From an uncultured Collinsella sp. (GTDB lineage: Bacteria > Actinomycetota > Coriobacteriia > Coriobacteriales > Coriobacteriaceae), in assembly GCA_902475865.1 (NCBI GenBank), contig CABSBK010000057.1:1-6898 (forward strand): DNA of 6,898 bases. The letters are read 5' to 3'. Under the pieces are notes generated by a model, which saw only the letters and a list, made by a program, of their open reading frames with translations, was not told the DNA's origin and made no database searches. Both the position numbers and the translations under genes were made by a program. Below, in pieces: positions 6,339-6,898 of the stretch. Each line of letters opens with the position of its first letter. Positions within the stretch are counted from its first letter, which is position 1.

Positions 6339-6898
6339 AGAAGAAGCTCATCGAGGTGGCTCTGCCGCTCGACGATATCAATGCGGCCTCTGCGCGTGAG
6401 AAGTCCATCCGCCATGGGCATCCCTCGACGCTGCATCTCTGGTGGGCACGTCGCCCGCTGGCCGCGGCGCGCGCAGTTATCTGGTCGTCGCTGGTGGACG
6501 ACCCGTCGGCGCATCCCGAGGAGTTCCCCACTGTGGAGGAGCAGGCTGCCGAGCGCGAGCGCCTGTTCGGCATCCTGCGCGAGCTCGTGGTGTGGGAGAA
6601 CTCCAATAACGATCGTGTGCTTAATGCCGCCAAGGCTGAGATTAAAAAGTCGATGGGCGACGACTTACCGCCCCTGTTGGATCCTTTTGCAGGCGGAGGC
6701 GCCATTCCGCTGGAGGCGCAGCGCCTGGGCCTTAAGGCCTATGCGCAGGACCTCAACCCGGTCGCCGTTACCATCAATAAGGCAATGATTGAGATCCCGC
6801 CGCTGTTCGCCGGGAAGACGGCCGTGAACCCGGAGTCGCGCTCGCGCGCGAACATCGACTCGTGGACAGGAAATAACGGCCTGGCAGCCGACGTCGAA
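6329..6898 (+). CDS. drmMI: DUF1156 adenine-specific DNA methylase DrmMI, N-terminal 190 residues, cut by the window edge
   Basis: The product begins [20 protein letters not shown]. It continues with [20 protein letters not shown] (residues 23-42), the hallmark of the DUF1156 N-terminal domain. [13 protein letters not shown] starts at D118 and is the S-adenosylmethionine-binding motif of N6-adenine and N4-cytosine DNA methyltransferases. The catalytic (D/N)PPY motif would come later and is not in the window. No stop occurs before 6898, and the full protein is usually several times longer. In class 1 DISARM this enzyme methylates host DNA and so marks it as self. It starts inside the drmD reading frame (10-base overlap), so its output should follow drmD translation. 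A DUF1156 methylase of another defence arrangement, for example one with a DUF499 ATPase, cannot be excluded without the genes to the right. Confidence 0.88.
   Translation, partial: MAVKKKLIEVALPLDDINAASAREKSIRHGHPSTLHLWWARRPLAAARAVIWSSLVDDPSAHPEEFPTVEEQAAERERLFGILRELVVWENSNNDRVLNAAKAEIKKSMGDDLPPLLDPFAGGGAIPLEAQRLGLKAYAQDLNPVAVTINKAMIEIPPLFAGKTAVNPESRSRANIDSWTGNNGLAADVE

Noticed and set aside
1..6898. tRNA or rRNA genes, CRISPR array, insertion sequence or transposase
   Set aside because: I saw no spaced direct repeats, transposase motifs or cloverleaf-like sequence in the window.

Overview
The window reads as the left edge of an anti-phage defence island in a moderately GC-rich bacterium. 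My best guess is a Coriobacteriia-type actinobacterium such as Collinsella. That rests on general base composition, codon use and Shine-Dalgarno style, and nothing in the window proves it.

Layout. At 119-493 on the plus strand is the first part of a DEDDh-family 3'-5' exonuclease. It keeps its start, ribosome binding site and Exo I motif but breaks off near the Exo II region. Directly at the break, on the minus strand (2329 to 473), lies a 618-residue protein with a long coiled coil and a conserved-looking C-terminal domain. It has no firm family name that I can give. A 439-base intergenic stretch (2330-2768) separates it from a divergent plus-strand operon. That operon starts with a 1188-residue SNF2-type helicase carrying a C-terminal DUF3883 nuclease-like domain (drmD, 2772-6338). 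A DUF1156 adenine-specific DNA methylase (drmMI, from 6329) overlaps its 3' end by 10 bases and runs off the right edge. The helicase plus DUF1156 pair is the head of a class 1 DISARM system. The core genes drmA, drmB and drmC would be expected to the right, outside the window. A related arrangement with a DUF499 ATPase instead is the main alternative.

The most notable feature is in the intergenic stretch. A short ORF begins with GTG at 2649 behind an ideal AGGAG site and runs into a run of ten G (2674-2683). With ten G it stops at 2721-2723, 48 bases before drmD. With nine G (or twelve) the same ORF becomes a 40-codon leader whose TGA overlaps the drmD ATG as TGATG, the classic layout for translational coupling. 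drmD itself has only a weak ribosome binding site. This looks like a slipped-strand (phase-variable) switch that would set expression of the defence operon. The sequenced copy is in an uncoupled state. I infer this from reading frames only, and an assembly error in the G run must be excluded.

How the genes may work together: in DISARM the methylase marks self DNA while the DrmABC core and the helicase act on incoming phage DNA. A switch ahead of drmD-drmMI would let a population mix defended and undefended cells. The divergent coiled-coil gene may be an accessory or an independent defence gene sharing the same regulatory stretch.
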